This document shows positions 41,982 through 49,497 of a DNA stretch of 57,772 nucleotides, one piece after another (position 1 is the first letter of the stretch; each line of letters opens with the position of its first letter). The stretch is from Clostridia bacterium (GTDB lineage: Bacteria; Acidobacteriota; Terriglobia; Terriglobales; Acidobacteriaceae): assembly GCA_035561135.1 (NCBI GenBank), contig DATMYA010000064.1:1-57772 (forward strand), in the 5' to 3' direction. Both the position numbers and the translations under genes were made by a program. The notes below the pieces were generated by a model. It saw nothing but the letters and a program-made list of their open reading frames with translations, searched no databases and was not told the origin of the DNA.

Positions 41982-44402
41982 TCAAGACGTTGTACGCAGC
42001 GCAAACTTGACCACGATTTCGGTATCCACATCGATCGGTTGGCCGTTAAGCGAGGCTGGGCGATAACGCCATTCGCGCACAGCCTTTATCGCCGCGCCCG
42101 CCAGCACCGGGTTTCCGCTGACACGTTCAATGAATTGCACGGAGCCATTCTTCGTAATGACAGCCTTCAATACCACCATGCCTTCCAGCTTTAACTGCCT
42201 CGCCAGGGTGGGATATTCCGGTGTCGTGGAGTGCAGCAGTTCAACTTGGCTAATCTGAGATACTCGCTGATCGCCAACGCTGGCGGCAGACGGAACGCTT
42301 CCGCTCGCCAATTCAGTCGTGGTGGGCGTCGCGTTCGAAGGGTCGTTCCACTGCACATCGGAGGGCGGAGGAGCAGAAGCGGCAGGCGTCGCTCCGGCTC
42401 CCGTCTGCACCGTTCCAGCACTGGCAGGCCCGGGTTGGGCTGCCGGTACCGGTATGTTCGAGGCAGGGGGAGGGGCGGGCCGAGTCGTGTCTCGGTTCGT
42501 GCTCGTCTCCGCGTTAGTTGCCGCCACATTATGTGAGACAAAACTGTTCGAGGCCGGTGCAGTGGCGGAACCATTGCCGGTCGCACCCCGTCGCAGAACC
42601 GTGGTCGTTGCCTCCGGCTCGAACGATGACGGACGTGACGATTGCACTCGGGGCGCGGCAGGTTGCGTCACTTGCTTTTCGCGCGACATTCGTAACGCAG
42701 GCGCCGGTCTACTCCGTTGCGTGCTCTCCCCTGAGTCTCGATCAACTTCCTTCGCCGGGGATGCCATGCTTGTGGCGCTATTCGCTGGGCTTGCGGGCAC
42801 CGCAGCAACATCGTTCGCCGCCGCAACGTCGTGCGCCGAGGATGTGTATTGACGCCAGACGCCCACTGCGCCGCCAAGTAATGCAAACGCAAGCGTGCCC
42901 AAAGCTATCGCCCGAGGATTCAACTTTGCTGTTGACCCGCTTGTTGAGAAGCGCGAATCCAATCTGGGCGACCCTGTGCGATGTTCTGCCGCGACGCTGC
43001 CCCATACATATGGACTGTTGCGAAGCGCGTCGGCGATTGCGTCCGAGGAAGTCTCCGCATTCTTCGCAGGGCGGTCAATCGGGATTGGCTTCGGTAATTC
43101 GTGAACTGCGCCTTCGGTGCCTGCGTCAGCATTCGCTCTGGCGGTGTTCGCTGTCTCAGTGTCTGCAATTTTGGTGTTCGCTCCAACCGGATCGGCTACC
43201 GCCAAAGGCGATTCGGGAGGGGAGCATTTCGCTGTATTCGCCTGGTAGCCTTTGGCGTGTGCTGCGAAATGCGTTGGGAGGCCGTTCGATGGCTCATTTT
43301 CAACGTGAGGCGGAGCTATATGCGGAGCGGGTTCGCTAGAGGCGACGGGTGAGTGAACGGGTGGACGCGCGGGCACATACGTCGCGAACTGCTGCGGCGC
43401 AGTCGCCGCCAGGAACGGCTGCACATGGGGTGCCGCCGCCGATTGCGATTGCTCCCTAGGCAGTGGCTCGACTGCGGGTGCTCTTCGCAGATTCCTGCTG
43501 GCGGCCCCGTCGGCCCCGTGACGCTCTACCCGAGAGCTTTTACCTGGCCCGCGCCGGGCAATTGGAGCCCAGTTGATGGGCGTGGCTCGTTGCGCTCCGC
43601 GCAGCGCGATATCGTCCGCTACTTCACGCACCATCCGCTCATCAATCACCTTGGCGTCGAGAGCGAATCCAAGCGACAAAGCATTGAAGCACAGAGTGTT
43701 GATGTTCCGCGGAACGCCTTCGCTACGCGAGATCAGCAGCGCGCGGGCTTCCGGCGTGAGCAGGTCGGGGCCGCGATAGCCTGCAACCTGAAGTCGATGA
43801 TCGATGTACTTGCCAGCCTCCTCCGGCGATAACGCATCCAGGTGGATGACCATGGACAGGCGTTGCCGGAGTTGCATCAGGGCAGGAGTTGCGAGCTTGC
43901 TTGCCAGCGAATTCTGACCGGCCAAGACGATCTGCAAGAGTTTGGTGCGCGAGGTCTCGAAATCAGAGAGCAGGCGCACGGTTTCGAGCACACTGTCGTC
44001 CAGGTTCTGGGCCTCATCGATCACGACGATGAAACGCTTGCCTGCAGAAGCCCCGCGCACCAGCATGCTGTTGAACTCCTGGTGCATCGTGACCATGTCC
44101 TTGCCCGCAATCTCCATTCCCACTTCCGCCATCAGAAAACGCATGAACTCACGCGAGTCGCACTGCGTCTGGAAGAGGAATGCAGTCTGAGCAGATCGCT
44201 GGAACCGCTCCAACAGGTGGAACAGCAGCGTCGTTTTTCCCATCCCCGGCGGCGCGATCAACGCCAGGAATCCGCGGCCGCTTTCAACGCCGTAGATGAG
44301 CGAAGCGAGTGCCTCGCGATGCATCTCGCCGAGGTACAAGTAGCGCGGATCGGGCGTTACTCCGAACGGTTCTTCGCGAAGGCCGTAATGCTGAAGGAAC
44401 AT
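41982..44402 (-). CDS. ExeA/GspA-type AAA ATPase fused through a membrane helix to a TonB C-terminal domain
   Basis: 806 residues. Residues 1-270 form an ExeA-like ATPase (opening FLQHYGLREEPFGVTPDPRY) with intact Walker A APPGMGKTT (50-58) and Walker B FIVVIDEAQN (124-133). Residues ~280-495 are a Pro/Ala/Ser-rich cytoplasmic linker. A single membrane helix at about 498-516 follows (IALGTLAFALLGGAVGVW). Residues ~520-715 are a second low-complexity, presumably periplasmic, linker. The last 90 residues are a TonB_C domain (TPEYPTLARQLKLEGMVVLKAV ... AIKAVREWRYRPASLNGQP). ExeA-type ATPases occur in XrtA/EPS loci, but their periplasmic part normally binds peptidoglycan. No ExbB/ExbD gene is nearby. 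It may couple ATP hydrolysis to envelope-spanning polymer export (inference). Confidence 0.9.
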   Translation of the reverse strand: MFLQHYGLREEPFGVTPDPRYLYLGEMHREALASLIYGVESGRGFLALIAPPGMGKTTLLFHLLERFQRSAQTAFLFQTQCDSREFMRFLMAEVGMEIAGKDMVTMHQEFNSMLVRGASAGKRFIVVIDEAQNLDDSVLETVRLLSDFETSRTKLLQIVLAGQNSLASKLATPALMQLRQRLSMVIHLDALSPEEAGKYIDHRLQVAGYRGPDLLTPEARALLISRSEGVPRNINTLCFNALSLGFALDAKVIDERMVREVADDIALRGAQRATPINWAPIARRGPGKSSRVERHGADGAASRNLRRAPAVEPLPREQSQSAAAPHVQPFLAATAPQQFATYVPARPPVHSPVASSEPAPHIAPPHVENEPSNGLPTHFAAHAKGYQANTAKCSPPESPLAVADPVGANTKIADTETANTARANADAGTEGAVHELPKPIPIDRPAKNAETSSDAIADALRNSPYVWGSVAAEHRTGSPRLDSRFSTSGSTAKLNPRAIALGTLAFALLGGAVGVWRQYTSSAHDVAAANDVAAVPASPANSATSMASPAKEVDRDSGESTQRSRPAPALRMSREKQVTQPAAPRVQSSRPSSFEPEATTTVLRRGATGNGSATAPASNSFVSHNVAATNAETSTNRDTTRPAPPPASNIPVPAAQPGPASAGTVQTGAGATPAASAPPPSDVQWNDPSNATPTTTELASGSVPSAASVGDQRVSQISQVELLHSTTPEYPTLARQLKLEGMVVLKAVITKNGSVQFIERVSGNPVLAGAAIKAVREWRYRPASLNGQPIDVDTEIVVKFALRTTS

Positions 44403-44496
44403 GTCACCTGGTGAACTTCTAAATTATCCGGCGAAATCAATCGTCAGAGGGTTTGCCACTCTTTCTTGCGAAAGGCAGGTATGCGGCTTGTTTCTG

Positions 44497-45090
44497 TCAT
44501 CCTGCTCTCTTCGCCAGTGTTGAAATGCAAGCCTCCACGTCACTCGGTTCCAGTTCCACAGAGAACGAACGCATGATGCTGTCGATTGATACGATCATCT
44601 TGAGCTCTCGAGTGCTGCGTACGATTACACCTTCCAGTCCGCGTAAGGCGCCGGCCGTGACTCGCACGCGCTTGCCGGCGGATAAAAATGGATGCGGTTG
44701 CGACTTGCGTACTTGGACTGCGGCTCTGAGCGCTGCTATCTCATCGTCGCGCAACGGAGCTAATTGGCCGTTGAACCCGACAATCCTGATAATCCCCGGC
44801 GCTTCCAAAACTTTCTGCCGCTCACAAGTGGAAATACGAACGAACAAGTAGCTGGGAAAGAGCGGCATCTGAACTACAGCTCGCCTGCCGTTTTCCCATC
44901 GTCGCGCGCTGTCATAAATGGGGAGAAAGGTTTCTATTTCGCGACTCTGTAAGTGCTGCAACGCAGTTTTTTCGTGTCGCGCCGCTGTGTAGGTGGCGTA
45001 CCAGCGCGACTGAAGTCCGTCGGTTCGCAACGAGACCGAAAGCTCACGCGCGCTCGTTCCGTTTCCCAGGGGTAAATACAGCTCCGCCAT
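44497..45090 (-). CDS. NusG-family transcription elongation factor (UpxY/RfaH/LoaP type)
   Basis: 197 residues from the ATG at 45090, which has GGAAGG ten bases upstream; a TTG at 45114 is the alternative. The N-terminal NGN domain contains RWYATYTAARHEKTALQHL and VVQMPLFPSYLFVRI. A KOW-type segment follows: AGKRVRVTAGALRGLEGVIVR. Specialised NusG paralogues at the head of EPS/capsule operons bind RNA polymerase at a leader signal and suppress termination in long operons. The position fits, because more than 20 same-strand EPS genes follow. I found no E. coli-type ops sequence (GGCGGTAG) where I looked. Confidence 0.88.
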   Translation of the reverse strand: MAELYLPLGNGTSARELSVSLRTDGLQSRWYATYTAARHEKTALQHLQSREIETFLPIYDSARRWENGRRAVVQMPLFPSYLFVRISTCERQKVLEAPGIIRIVGFNGQLAPLRDDEIAALRAAVQVRKSQPHPFLSAGKRVRVTAGALRGLEGVIVRSTRELKMIVSIDSIMRSFSVELEPSDVEACISTLAKRAG

Positions 45091-45199
45091 CTCAACGACA
45101 CCTTCCGTTCGCAAGCTTTTGAAAACAAATGATTAGTTTCTATGCTCGTTCTGTCCGACTGTTTGCGGCCCGGAGAACAACCCAAACCACAATTTCTGC

Positions 45200-45529
45200 T
45201 TAAATCTCGGGTTCTCTCAGCAGCATCACGCGAGCATGCACCGCGAATCCGACTTGTTTATTTTCGGCATACTCAATTCTGGTTACTCGTCCAATCACTA
45301 CCGCTTCGTAGATCAGTTCCGGCTCCAGCGCTGGAAGCACAAAGCGGCACCGCGCGACACTCAAGACCGGCGGACAAGTATCTGAGACGACGTACATTCC
45401 CTCTGAACTCATATCTCGCGAAAGCCCCGGTTCGCGGTACTTATGCCCATTTGCTCTCCATTCGAAGAGCACGGGTACTTTCAGGCTGACACGATTTCTA
45501 GCCCTGAGTTGTGCCACCGTCGTTGTCAC
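45200..45529 (-). CDS. PilZ-domain protein
   Basis: 109 residues from a GTG at 45529 with AGGAG ten bases upstream. The c-di-GMP-binding motifs are present: RARNRVSLKVPV (R-x3-R) and, about 25 residues later, SRDMSSEGMYV (D/N-x-S-x-x-G). The rest is the PilZ beta-barrel. It probably senses cyclic di-GMP in the cytoplasm and adjusts EPS production. It precedes the NusG-like gene on the same strand by about 110 bp and is the most upstream structural gene of the EPS run. No catalytic or membrane part is fused. Confidence 0.82.
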   Translation of the reverse strand: MTTTVAQLRARNRVSLKVPVLFEWRANGHKYREPGLSRDMSSEGMYVVSDTCPPVLSVARCRFVLPALEPELIYEAVVIGRVTRIEYAENKQVGFAVHARVMLLREPEI

Positions 45530-45995
45530 CGTCGCGTAGCTCCTGGGCAGCCGTCGTGTGACAGCGCCTAGTTGAGAGCGCCAACTGTATGTTTTCGGTG
45601 CTCACGCAACAAGTGGCCGAACGACTCTTTATGCCTTTGCCCGAGACCCCGCTGACAGGCCCAGAGACAAGTCCATGCGAATGGCCGGACTTTGGATTCC
45701 TTCTCCTTGGGTGATTTGGCCTCCGTGCCTCATAGCACTATGTGCTGAAGACAGTGGTCGTGGTGGGGACATCGCCTGCAGCTGCGGCTCTTTGGTTCTG
45801 CTCTCGCAAAGATGGATGAAGAGGAAGAAGTTCTCATGCACGGAATGAAAAGGATCGGATTCGGGATGGAGAAGAACTTCTCATACCCGGCGAAGCGGAG
45901 TTCCGCGAATCCGTGTTTGGCGTCGAAGTTAGTGACAGCTGAGATTTAAGGAATTGTGATGAGGAACCGGAATGCGGGCGTTGCGATTGTTAAAC
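45530..45995. other. 466-bp intergenic region upstream of the EPS run
   Basis: It lies between the PilZ start and the stop of the receiver-HTH gene, both minus-strand, so the main EPS promoter is probably here. I see no supportable gene; a 70-codon frame at 45629-45841 has no ribosome-binding site or family features. A weak minus-strand pair (TTGTTG, 17 nt, TACAGT) maps to about 45592-45620. Near-copies AGAAGTTCTCAT (45826) and AGAACTTCTCAT (45873) form a spaced dyad of unknown role. Confidence 0.4.
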
Positions 45996-46664
45996 CTAAG
46001 CCGCATTGTTCTTGGAATTCGTCGCATAGAGAACGAGTTCCACTCGGCTCGAGACGTTCAGCTTATCGAAGATACGGAACAGATAGTTTTTTACGGTGTG
46101 TTCGCTGAGAAACAACTTGTTCGCCATTTCGCGGTTCGTGAGGCCTTGAGCCACTAAATTGATGATCTGTTCTTCGCGCCTTGTGAGCGTGCGCAACATG
46201 TTCGAGTCAACTTCACGCAGCGGCGCTGCGCTGGCAAGTGCTTCTAGAATCAACTCCATTTCTTTGCTGCTCGCCCAGATCTGTCCAAGGTGAACCGCGC
46301 GAATGCATTTGCACAACGTATTGAAAGCTTCGGCGCGAAAGAACACACCTTTCGCTCCGCCCCGGAAGGCACTAATGATCAATTCGCGGTCCCTCTCCTC
46401 CAGCATCATGACGGCACGCGCCTGCGGGTTATTCTTTTTAACTTCCCGGAGACTTTTAAAGCCGCCCAGTCTTCCGTCCTGCAGATTTGCGCTGATGATG
46501 ACAACGTTTGGTTCGGAATCGCTGACTCTTTGCTGCACGTCGACGGTGGTGACGCAGCAGGCCGTGACCACAAACCGCGCCCGGCGCAGCCGGTCGGCAA
46601 GGAGTTCGCACCCCATCATAGTTGCGTCTGATACAAGCACTCGGATCGTGGATTGAGCCGTCAT
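45996..46664 (-). CDS. Atypical NarL/LuxR-type response regulator (no phospho-acceptor Asp)
   Basis: 222 residues from an ATG at 46664; the sequence upstream has AGGAGG 15 bases away, so the start is uncertain. The receiver fold is readable: IRVLVSDATMMGCELLADRL, then NVVIISANLQDGRLGG. There the Asp that is normally phosphorylated is Ser58, and only one acidic residue remains of the Mg-binding pair. The C-terminal LuxR HTH is complete: LTRREEQIINLVAQGLTNREMANKLFLSEHTVKNYLFRI. It should bind DNA without classical phosphorylation, perhaps by ligand or partner control. It is the nearest regulator to the EPS run and transcribed toward it. Confidence 0.85.
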   Translation of the reverse strand: MTAQSTIRVLVSDATMMGCELLADRLRRARFVVTACCVTTVDVQQRVSDSEPNVVIISANLQDGRLGGFKSLREVKKNNPQARAVMMLEERDRELIISAFRGGAKGVFFRAEAFNTLCKCIRAVHLGQIWASSKEMELILEALASAAPLREVDSNMLRTLTRREEQIINLVAQGLTNREMANKLFLSEHTVKNYLFRIFDKLNVSSRVELVLYATNSKNNAA

Positions 46665-47067
46665 CTTTTGCGCAAGTGGCCTCCTCAACCCAGCTTTCGT
46701 TCTTGCGACTAGAGTTGGATGCCACGGCCTTCAATGATGTTTGACCAGAACTGCTAAGAATGTGCGGAATGCTCCGCGAAAGGTTAACAATAAATAAATA
46801 TGCGCCAGCCTATGAACGGCACTGTTGTGTATCACTGCTGGGCCGGTCTTGCGGGTGTGTATCTTTTACCGAACTTTGCTTTCACTGCCAGAACCGCGGC
46901 GCTAGGGAAGGGTCTTCTTAAACTCGACGATGCTTGAGCGTGAACATGATGCTCTGCTACGAAATGGCCGGTCACCATCTCGATCATCAAGCGCCTTATC
47001 TCTCGCGGATTGCTTCACTGCGGGCTTTCCGCGCGCATGTTGCCAGAGCCACTCTGCGGTGTTCGGA
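46665..47067. other. 403-bp region between the regulator and the DUF1761-like gene
   Basis: It contains the upstream region of the receiver-HTH gene, which includes an A+T-rich stretch around 46785-46802 (AACAATAAATAAATAT). Next is about 260 bp with no supportable gene, up to the convergent-side end of the DUF1761-like frame. Frames of 60-75 codons on both strands here lack ribosome-binding sites and family features. Confidence 0.4.
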
Positions 47068-47514
47068 CTATCTGGTCCCAGCCCCACCCACTACAACAGC
47101 GGCCTTCTTCTTCCATGCTCCGATGACTGCGCCCATAAGGATCGATCCCACCAGAGGGTAGCCGGAGGCGATAAGTTTGAAACTGGTGGGCCGCATCTCG
47201 AACCCGTGTTCCGTCGCCAGCGCGACCGCCGCAAAGATGCCGAGCACGGCTCCCACGGCGATTCCTCTCAGCGCGTTTATGTCGCCCAGTTGCACAAGAA
47301 GCCAGGCAATTGCGTAGGCCATCACGAGGTTGCAAACGAAGGCGACCACATAGGGTCCGGCCGACATTTCCTGTGCGAATGCTTGCACCTGCTCCGGCGT
47401 CAGTCCTAGCCCCGCAATCCAGGGCTTGGCGAAAAGCGTGAACCAAACCGCTCCTAGAACGAAGTGCACAATCGCAGCAACTACTACCGCGAGCCAATTA
47501 ATCCTTGCACTCAT
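47068..47514 (-). CDS. DUF1761-like small integral membrane protein
   Basis: 148 residues with four hydrophobic segments: near 6-27 (WLAVVVAAIVHFVLGAVWF), 52-76, 83-102 and 118-136. The HFVLGAVWFTLFAKPW opening and the PYVVAFVCNLVMAYAIAW segment match the DUF1761 family. Function is unknown; it is not part of the EPS run by distance or content. The next minus-strand gene upstream is 138 bp away. Confidence 0.75.
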   Translation of the reverse strand: MSARINWLAVVVAAIVHFVLGAVWFTLFAKPWIAGLGLTPEQVQAFAQEMSAGPYVVAFVCNLVMAYAIAWLLVQLGDINALRGIAVGAVLGIFAAVALATEHGFEMRPTSFKLIASGYPLVGSILMGAVIGAWKKKAAVVVGGAGTR

Positions 47515-47652
47515 TTCCGCCCCCTCGAACGCAACTCAAGATAAAAGCCCGACTGCGTTCGGCAGCCTAGCACGAAAGTGCGAATCAGCACACCTCTGAC
47601 TGTGCCAACCCGGAAGGCGGCGCAGCATCGCCACGTTGGACTTCGCCCAGAG

Positions 47653-48225
47653 TCACGGTTTCCGTTCGTATCTCGTCTGGAAGATCTCTACCCATTGGCC
47701 GTTCTTGTTGCCGAAAACGTGGAAGATGTAGGCGTTCTCGCCATCTCGAACCAGTGTTGAGCGCACATCGCTGGTTGCCCCGTCGGGCCTCATCACCTTG
47801 AAGTCCTGGCGCAGCGTGTGGGCATCAGTGTCCGGAAACGCAGTGCCGATCGTGAGTTCACCTTCGGAGCTGGTGTACCAGAAGCCAACTGTCTTGTGCG
47901 CCGGGTCCCATGCGTAGAAGCCGTTGTAGTGCGGCTCTCCGTTGAAGTCTGCGTTGAACTCTATGGCGCGGTGGTTTGCGGCCCATCTAATACGGTTCTC
48001 GACGTGGATCGCTTCGCCGCGCGGGCTTTTCAGATCGGTCATCCACGTGCCGCCGACCAGCCATGCCACATCTTTGAGTGGATCGATGTTCGTCTTCGAA
48101 TCAGCAGGTCCGGCAGGTTCGGGCGGTGCCATGCCAGGTTTCAACTGAGAGTTGAGCTGCAAGGTCATGATCATCATAAGAACGCAAGCGGCTGCAAACT
48201 GAGTCCTCTTCATAGTCATCTTCAT
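47653..48225 (-). CDS. Small secreted protein, DUF1579-like beta-barrel
   Basis: 190 residues from an ATG at 48225, which has AAGGGA six bases upstream; an ATG five codons earlier is less well placed. An N-terminal signal peptide (AAACVLMMIMTLQLNSQ) is followed by a proline-rich segment and a beta-rich domain: LVGGTWMTDLKSPRGE, FNGEPHYNGFYAWDPAHK, VGFWYTSSEGELTIG. This resembles the lipocalin-like DUF1579 group, with no catalytic motif. It is divergent from hemE. Function unknown. Confidence 0.65.
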   Translation of the reverse strand: MKMTMKRTQFAAACVLMMIMTLQLNSQLKPGMAPPEPAGPADSKTNIDPLKDVAWLVGGTWMTDLKSPRGEAIHVENRIRWAANHRAIEFNADFNGEPHYNGFYAWDPAHKTVGFWYTSSEGELTIGTAFPDTDAHTLRQDFKVMRPDGATSDVRSTLVRDGENAYIFHVFGNKNGQWVEIFQTRYERKP

Positions 48226-48383
48226 AATGAGTCCCTTCATATCCCGCCAAGATCATTCGAATCAGGGATGCTTGCACGGAAACCGGGGCGATGCAAGAAG
48301 TCCGGTTTGCAGATAGCTCTGTTCCTCCAATCGGTTCCGCCAAATCGCTCATATTTTGACCATTTTGAAAACGGTTTTCGTGT

Positions 48384-48399
48384 TGTGACCCTAGTCACA
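48384..48399. promoter_or_regulatory. CRP/FNR-family-like palindrome upstream of hemE
   Basis: TGTGACCCTAGTCACA is a perfect dyad matching TGTGA-N6-TCACA, the E. coli CRP half-site rule. Its centre lies about 44 bp before the hemE ATG. A -10-like TAAAGT at about 48420 would put the centre near -40, a class II activator position, and leave a very short leader. hemE has no Shine-Dalgarno sequence. Any CRP/FNR/Dnr-type regulator could be the binder. Confidence 0.55.
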
Positions 48400-48435
48400 C
48401 CACGCGGTTCGCCAATTTGCTAAAGTTAATGCTTC

Positions 48436-49497
48436 ATGGCTGCCCCTGATTCCATCTTCGTACGCGCCTGTAAGGGCCTGCCTACCGAGTCCACTCCTGT
48501 TTGGTTCATGCGACAGGCTGGCCGGTACATGGCCGAATACCGCGAAGTCCGCAAGCATCATTCGCTGGTCGAGATCTGCAAGAAGCCAACGGTCGCCGCC
48601 GAGGTTACGATTACGGCCGCCGAGGCGCTTGGCGTGGACGCAGCGATCATCTTTGCCGACCTCCTTTTGCCGCTGGAAGTTATGGGACTGCCGTTCCATT
48701 TCACCGCGGGCGAGGGCCCCGTGGTGGAGAGGCCTGTCCGCACTCCTCAGGATGTGCGCGCGTTGCGCACCGATCGTGCTGCCGATCTTGGCTACGTGTC
48801 GGAAGCCATCCGGGAATGTGTTAAGCACTGGGGCTCAAGGCTGCCGATGATTGGTTTCTGCGGTGCGCCCTTCACGCTCGCCAGCTACATGATCGAAGGT
48901 GGCGGATCGCGCAACTACATCGAAGTCAAAAAGCTGATGTATCGCTCGCCGGAAGTATGGGACGAGCTTCTCGGCAAACTGGTTGACGTGCTTGTGGAGT
49001 ACACCACCCAGCAGGTCAAGGCCGGCGCCGACGTGCTTCAGATTTTCGATAGCTGGGTCGGGTGTCTCAGCGTTGAGGACTATCGCCGATACGTGCTGCC
49101 GCGCACTCGCGAATTGATCGAGCGCCTGCAAAAGGCCGGAGCGCCCATCATCTATTTCGGCACGGATAGCTCCACCCTGCTGCCCACCATGCAGCAGACC
49201 GGTGCAGAAGTCGTCGGACTCGACTGGCGTATCCCGCTCGACCAGGGCTGGCGCAGCATGAATTACGAAGTCGCCGTTCAGGGCAATCTCGATCCCGTCA
49301 CGCTCTTTGCCGAGTGGCCGGAGATCGAAAGCCGCGCGAAGCTCATCCTCGATCAGGCCGCCGGGCGCCCGGGCCACATCTTCAATCTTGGCCACGGCAT
49401 ACTTCCGCATACCCCGTTCGAGAATGTGAAGAAGCTGGCGAAATTCGTACAGGAGTACAGCGCCGAGCTTAAAGCCACCGCCGCGAGGACTATGTGA
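48436..49497 (+). CDS. hemE: Uroporphyrinogen decarboxylase
   Basis: 353 residues, full length. The N-terminal VWFMRQAGRYMAEYREVR is the UROD signature 1 with the substrate-binding arginines. FCGAPFTLASYMIEGGGSRNY and IFDSWVGCLSVEDY follow, and FNLGHGILPHTP carries the conserved C-terminal histidine. It decarboxylates the four acetate side chains of uroporphyrinogen III to give coproporphyrinogen III in the cytoplasm. It is first in a hemE-hemH-hemY run and overlaps hemH by 4 bp. Upstream is a CRP-like palindrome but no ribosome-binding site. Confidence 0.97.
   Translation: MAAPDSIFVRACKGLPTESTPVWFMRQAGRYMAEYREVRKHHSLVEICKKPTVAAEVTITAAEALGVDAAIIFADLLLPLEVMGLPFHFTAGEGPVVERPVRTPQDVRALRTDRAADLGYVSEAIRECVKHWGSRLPMIGFCGAPFTLASYMIEGGGSRNYIEVKKLMYRSPEVWDELLGKLVDVLVEYTTQQVKAGADVLQIFDSWVGCLSVEDYRRYVLPRTRELIERLQKAGAPIIYFGTDSSTLLPTMQQTGAEVVGLDWRIPLDQGWRSMNYEVAVQGNLDPVTLFAEWPEIESRAKLILDQAAGRPGHIFNLGHGILPHTPFENVKKLAKFVQEYSAELKATAARTM

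Noticed and set aside
42518..43339. A 273-codon plus-strand open frame
   Set aside because: It is antisense to the low-complexity linkers of the ATPase-TonB protein; the skewed codon use of those linkers keeps other frames open.
41982..44402. Two separate genes (ATPase and TonB) misread as one
   Set aside because: The frame is continuous over 806 codons with no internal ribosome-binding site that I could see before the TonB_C part, and the linker-helix-linker layout fits one membrane-spanning protein. An assembly error cannot be excluded by reading alone.
45629..45841. A 70-codon minus-strand open frame in the PilZ upstream region
   Set aside because: No ribosome-binding site, no family features, and the region is better explained as regulatory.
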